The translations under genes and the position numbers were made by a program. Below are positions 55,101 through 61,100 of a stretch of 64,000 bases of DNA, piece by piece; position 1 is the stretch's first letter; each line of letters begins with the position of its first letter. The notes under the pieces were generated by a model. The model was not told the DNA's origin. It did no database searches and saw nothing but the letters and a program-made list of their open reading frames with translations. The stretch comes from Danxiaibacter flavus (GTDB taxonomy: Bacteria; Bacteroidota; Bacteroidia; Chitinophagales; Chitinophagaceae), in the NCBI RefSeq assembly GCF_041060425.1, contig NZ_JAULBC010000011.1:156409-220408 (forward strand), read 5' to 3'.

Positions 55101-58100
55101 GGAGATGATTATCGGATTGATTGGCATATTAAAGGCTGGTGGTGCATATGTACCGTTTGATCCTGAGTACCCACAGGAGAGAATTAACTATATGCTTTCG
55201 GATATCTCAGCATCCGTAGTAATAACGAGTGAACGTAGCAAAGAAAAGTTGCTTTCAACTGCAAATCTGGACATTATTGAGTTAGACCAGAATGATGCTG
55301 TTGCAGAACAGCCTGCTGGCAACCCTTCAAAAATAACAGATTCAACAAACCTCACCTTTGTACTATACACTTCCGGTTCTACGGGCAGGCCTAAAGGAGT
55401 GCTAATGCCTTGCAGTAATCTTGTAAATTTGTTGCTTTGGCAAGAACAGCAATTCAGTAACAAATACAGGCATGTTCTGCAGTTTGCCAGCCTGAATTTT
55501 GATGTAAGTTTCCAGGAAATATTTTCAACACTATGTTTTGGAGGTTCACTTTATCTTATAGATAATGACTTGCGCAGGGATACGCCGGGGTTGGTTAAAT
55601 TTATCAAGGCATACGGTATTACACATCTCTTTATGCCTTATGGAGCTTTAAAAAATCTGGCTGAACAGGTCTGTCTGTTCCATGAAAATAGTTTGCCAAT
55701 TGAGGAAGTTATAGTGGCCGGAGAACAACTAAAACTCACTGAAGATATTTGTCAGCTGGTCAACAAGGATCGAATAAAACTGGTTAATCAATATGGACCT
55801 ACCGAAGCTCATGTGGTGACATCTTACGCAATTGACGTGGATCACCCTTCTTCATCTTCCTTGCCGCCGATCGGGAAGCCAATTTATAACACAAGCATTT
55901 ATATGCTGCGTAATGCCAGGGAGTTGTTACCAATAGGAGTTGCCGGTGAAATTTGTATAGCCGGAGAATGTGTGGCCAGGGGATATCTGAATAATAATAA
56001 ACTTACGGCAGAAAAATTTGTTGAAAATCCTTTTGGAGGTGGACGTCTTTATAGAACAGGAGATCTGGGCAGATGGCTGGAAGATGGTAACATCGAATAC
56101 CTGGGAAGAATTGATGACCAGGTAAAAATCCGGGGATACCGCGTAGAACCGGGAGAGATTGAAAGTGTGATACTGCAAAGCAATTTGGCAAGTCAGTGTG
56201 TAGTGCTTGCCAAAGAGAATGGTCAGGGCTTTCAGCAACTGTTGTGTTATGTGGTTCCAAAGACGCCTTTTGATAAAACTAAGGTGGTAGAATACCTGAA
56301 AAGTAAACTTCCGGATTATATGATCCCTGCAAACTGGATCATATTGGAGAAGCTGCCCGTGACCGCCAATGGAAAAATTAATAAAAAAGCGTTGCCAGAT
56401 CCTGATGGTGATTCTTTATTTCACAACAGATATGAAGCTCCGGAGACAGATCTGCAGCAGGTTCTGGCTAATCTGTGGCAGGAATTGCTCGGGGTGGATA
56501 AAATTGGTATACTCGACAACTTCTTCAGTCTTGGAGGGCATAGCCTTATAGCTGTCCGGGTGATTGCCGGTATCCGCCGTTTGCTCCAGGTAGAAGTGGC
56601 GATCAAAGATCTGTTTATTCATCCCACCATAAAAGAGCTCGCAGAATGTATCCAGGTTCAGAATAAGGAACAGCTAATACCTGTTATAAAGAAGACGCAA
56701 CACACAGGTAACATACCACTTTCTTTTTCGCAGGAACGCATCTGGTTCATTGATCAGTTGCAGGGGAGTGTGCAGTATCACCTGCCGGCAGTATTGCGCC
56801 TTAAGGGTAAAATAAATGTGCCTGCTTTGAACCATGCACTTCAATGCATCGTAAACCGGCATGAAGTATTGCGTACTGTTTTTTTAGATGACGGGGGAAT
56901 ACCTTATCAGCATGTGCTACAGCAAAATAGCTGGCATTTAGATATTGCAGATGAGCATCTTTGCCTTGAACATAATCAAAATGTACAGGATTATATTAAC
57001 GGTCTGATCTCACAGCCTTTTGATCTGGCAACGGAGCACATGTTGCGCGCGCATTTGATTGCTTTGAATGAAAATGAGCACATATTGGTGGTGATTCTGC
57101 ATCATATCGCATCTGATGGATGGTCATTGTCGGTGCTTGTGAAAGAAATAACAGAATTGTACGATGCTTATGAACAAAAACGCCGGCCACAACTTTCTGA
57201 ACTCCCTGTTCAATATGCAGACTATGCGTTGTGGCAACGTGACTATTTGCAGGGTGATCTTCTTGACAAAAGACTGCAATACTGGAAAGACAGATTGCAG
57301 GGTGTAGGAATGTTGGCTTTACGCTGCGATTTTCCCCGGCCTGCAATGCAAAGCACACGCGGTGCTGCAGTAGAACACATCATTGATCATCAGCTAACAG
57401 AGCAGCTCAAACAGGTTGCCCTGGAGCATGACTGCACTCTATTCATGGTTATGTTGGCTGCCTTCAAAGTATTGTTGTTCAGATACAGTGGGCAAACGGA
57501 CATTTGTGTAGGAACTCCTGTTGCGGGAAGAAGACAACAGGAGCTTGAGGGCTTAATCGGATTTTTTGTGAACATGCTTCCGCTGAGGACAGAAATAAAT
57601 GCAGGGATGACATGTATTGAATTATTGCAACAAGTCAGACAAACAACCATAGAAGCTTATGAACATCAGGATGCACCATTTGAAAAGATAGTAGATGCAT
57701 TGGTTAATGAGCGGGACATAACAAGGGCTCCTCTTGTCCAGGTGTTATTTGTTTTGCAGAATACTCCAACTGTTCCGCAGTTGCACTTAGGCGATCTACA
57801 ATTGAGCTGGGAACCGTCCGCACACCAAACAACCTTATTTGATCTTACGGTCGGCGTTATTGAAACCGGTGGTGAACTTCATATATCGACAGAATACTGT
57901 ACTGATCTGTTTAGAGAAAATACTATACGGCAATTGTTAATGCATTATGAGCAATTGCTACGCGCGATGACAAATTATGATGACCGCCCCATTTATCAGC
58001 TTCCCTTATTGACAAAGCAAGAGGAACACCAGTTGCTATATGACTTCAACAATACGGAAGTAGCTTATCCGGAAGACAAAACGATCATAGATCTGTTTGA

Positions 58101-61100
58101 AGAGCAGGTAAAAAAGACCCCGGGTAATATAGCGGTAATGTATGAAGAAGAAGTATTAACATACCAGCAGCTCAATGAACGCTCCAATCAGTTAGCATGG
58201 TACCTGAGAAGCAGGGGTGTAAAAGAAGAGACACTGGTACCGGTTTGTATAGAGCGTGGTTTAGCAATGATCATCGGCATACTGGGTATATTAAAAGCAG
58301 GAGGCGCCTATGTACCCATTGACCCGGAATACCCGCAGGAGAGGATCAAGTATATGTTGCAGGATACTGCTGCAACGATAGTAGTGAGCAGCCGGAAAAG
58401 CTGGAATAGTTTGAAGGATTCGGAAGAGATCCGGATCATTGAGTTGGAGCAAGAAGCTTCGGATATAGCACAACAACCGGTGATCAACTTAAACAACGGA
58501 CCGGAAGCAACCAATCTCGCATATGTAATTTATACATCCGGTTCAACGGGTAAACCCAAGGGCGTGATGATCGAACATCGCAATGTTGTACGCCTGTTTT
58601 TCAACCAGTTGCCGTTGTATGATTTTGATGAAAATGATGTATGGAGCATGTTCCATTCCTTCTGCTTTGACTTTTCAGTATGGGAGATGTTCGGTGCGTT
58701 ACTATTCGGCGGCAGGTTGGTGATAGTGCCGTCACTCATCAGTAAAGATGCAATACGCTTTGCAGAATTATTGATAAAGGAAAAAGTAACCATACTTAAC
58801 CAAACGCCCTCTGCATTTTATGTATTGCAGGACTACTTGGTGCATAAGCCAACGGAAGTGGCCCTGAGGTATATCATTTTTGGAGGAGAGGCACTTAACC
58901 CCACCAGGCTACAACCCAGCCGGGAACTCAGCCGGAACTGCCGTTTCATCAATATGTATGGCATAACCGAAACCACTGTTCATGTAACTTTTCAGCTTGT
59001 TGAGACAGCGCATATCCTGGCGGGCAGCAACAGTATAGGCAGGCCAATACCCACTTTAAGTATTTATATTTTAGATGAGTTGCGGCAATTGGTTCCCATT
59101 GGCGTGGCAGGTGAGATTTGTGTGGCTGGTGCCGGCCTGGCAAGAGGCTACTTAAATCGCAGGCAGCTCACGGAAGAGAAATTTGTACAACATCCATATG
59201 GCGCGGGAAGGATCTATTTAAGCGGGGACCAGGGGCGTTGGTTGCCCGATGGAACCATCGAGTATTGTGGAAGGAGAGATGACCAGGTCAAGATCCGGGG
59301 CTATCGTATTGAACCGGGTGAGATTGAAAGTGCGTTGCTGCAAAGTGAACTGGTTAGTCAGTGTGTGGTAATAGCAAATGAAGATATACAGGGCCATAAG
59401 AAGCTAACAGGTTATGTTGTAGCAAAAGGAATATTTAACCGGGAATCAATAATGGCCTACCTGCAAAGCCGGTTGCCATCCTACATGGTTCCGTCATTAT
59501 TAATAGAGCTGGATAGTTTACCGCTGACATCAAACGGAAAGGTGGATAAAAAAGCATTGCCTGTTGCCGATGGCACGCTGCAGTTGAGCGGTCAGTATGT
59601 AGCACCGCGCAATGAAGCCGAAGAGCAACTGGCAGCGATCTGGCAGGAACTGCTGGGCATTGAAAAGATCAGCATCCATGATAATTTCTTTGAGCTGGGC
59701 GGACACAGCCTGACCGCTACAAGGGTCGTTGCCTTTGTACGTGAACGAATGCAAGTGGAGATAGCAATTAAAGACTTGTTTCTTCATCCCACAATTGAGA
59801 ACCTGGCCGCCAGCCTTTATTCCCGAAAGCAAGCATTGTTACTGCCGGTTATCAGGCACGATATCAGGCCGGATCATATTCCACTTTCGTTTGCCCAGGA
59901 ACGTTTGTGGTTTATTCACTTACTGCAGGGAAGTATACAGTATCACATGCCTGTGGTGCTTAGGCTAAAAGGCAAATTAAATGAAGGCGCGCTGAATTAT
60001 GCGTTGAAGGAAATAATACACCGGCATGAAATATTAAGGACAATTATTAAAGAGGAGGAGGGCAAGGCATATCAGTTTATTCAACAGGAGGAATGTTGGC
60101 AATTAAATAAAACGGACAATTTTAAATATGGGAAAGATGTACAAGAGCTGAACCATTACATCGAAAAACTGGTCTCTAAACCATTCGATCTGGACAAAGA
60201 CTATATGTTGCGTGCAGATTTAATTACACTTGAGGATGATGAATGCTTATTGGTCATTGTTATGCACCACATAGCATCCGATGGTTGGTCCCTGTCTGTG
60301 CTGGCTAAAGAAATTGAGCAGCTCTATGCTTTCTCCGAGGGAAAAGCAACAGAACGTCCTGCTCTTCCGATACAATATGCTGATTATGCCATTTGGCAAC
60401 GAAAATACCTGGACGGAGAAATGCTTAACCTGCAACTGCGGTACTGGAAAAATAAACTGAATGGCGTAGCTACCCTGCAATTGCCTGCCAATTTCTCCAG
60501 GCCTGTGGACTATAGTCCACGCGGTAATGCACTATATTTTAGCTGGGATAAGTTATTTGTTGAACAGCTTAAAGAATTTTCGCTTGAACATTATGTTACG
60601 TTATTTATGACCTTGCTTGCGGCGTTTAAGCTTTTATTGTATCGCTATACAGGACAGCCGGATATTTGTGTGGGTACACCTATTGCAGGCAGACGGCAAC
60701 TTGACCTTGAACAGCTGATCGGCTTTTTTGTAAATACGCTGGCATTGAGAGATCATGTGAGTGGTGAAATGAGTTTTATTGATTTGCTGCAACAGGTAAA
60801 ACAAACTACACTAGAAGCTTATGAACATCAGGATGCGCCATTTGAAAAAGTAGTGGAAGCGGTGGTTGTTGAACGGGATTTAGGCAGGAACCCACTTGTT
60901 CAGGTGCTCTTTGTTTTACAAAACGTGCCGGAGGTGCCAGGGTTACAACTTGAAGAAGCTACGCTCATTAACGAAGAATTTGATCTGCCTACCGCAAAAT
61001 TTGATCTCACTTTTACAGTAATGGAAATTCCTGAAGGCATAAAAGGCTCAGTTGAATTTTCAACAGATTTATACAATGCTGAAACCATTTCAGGCATGCT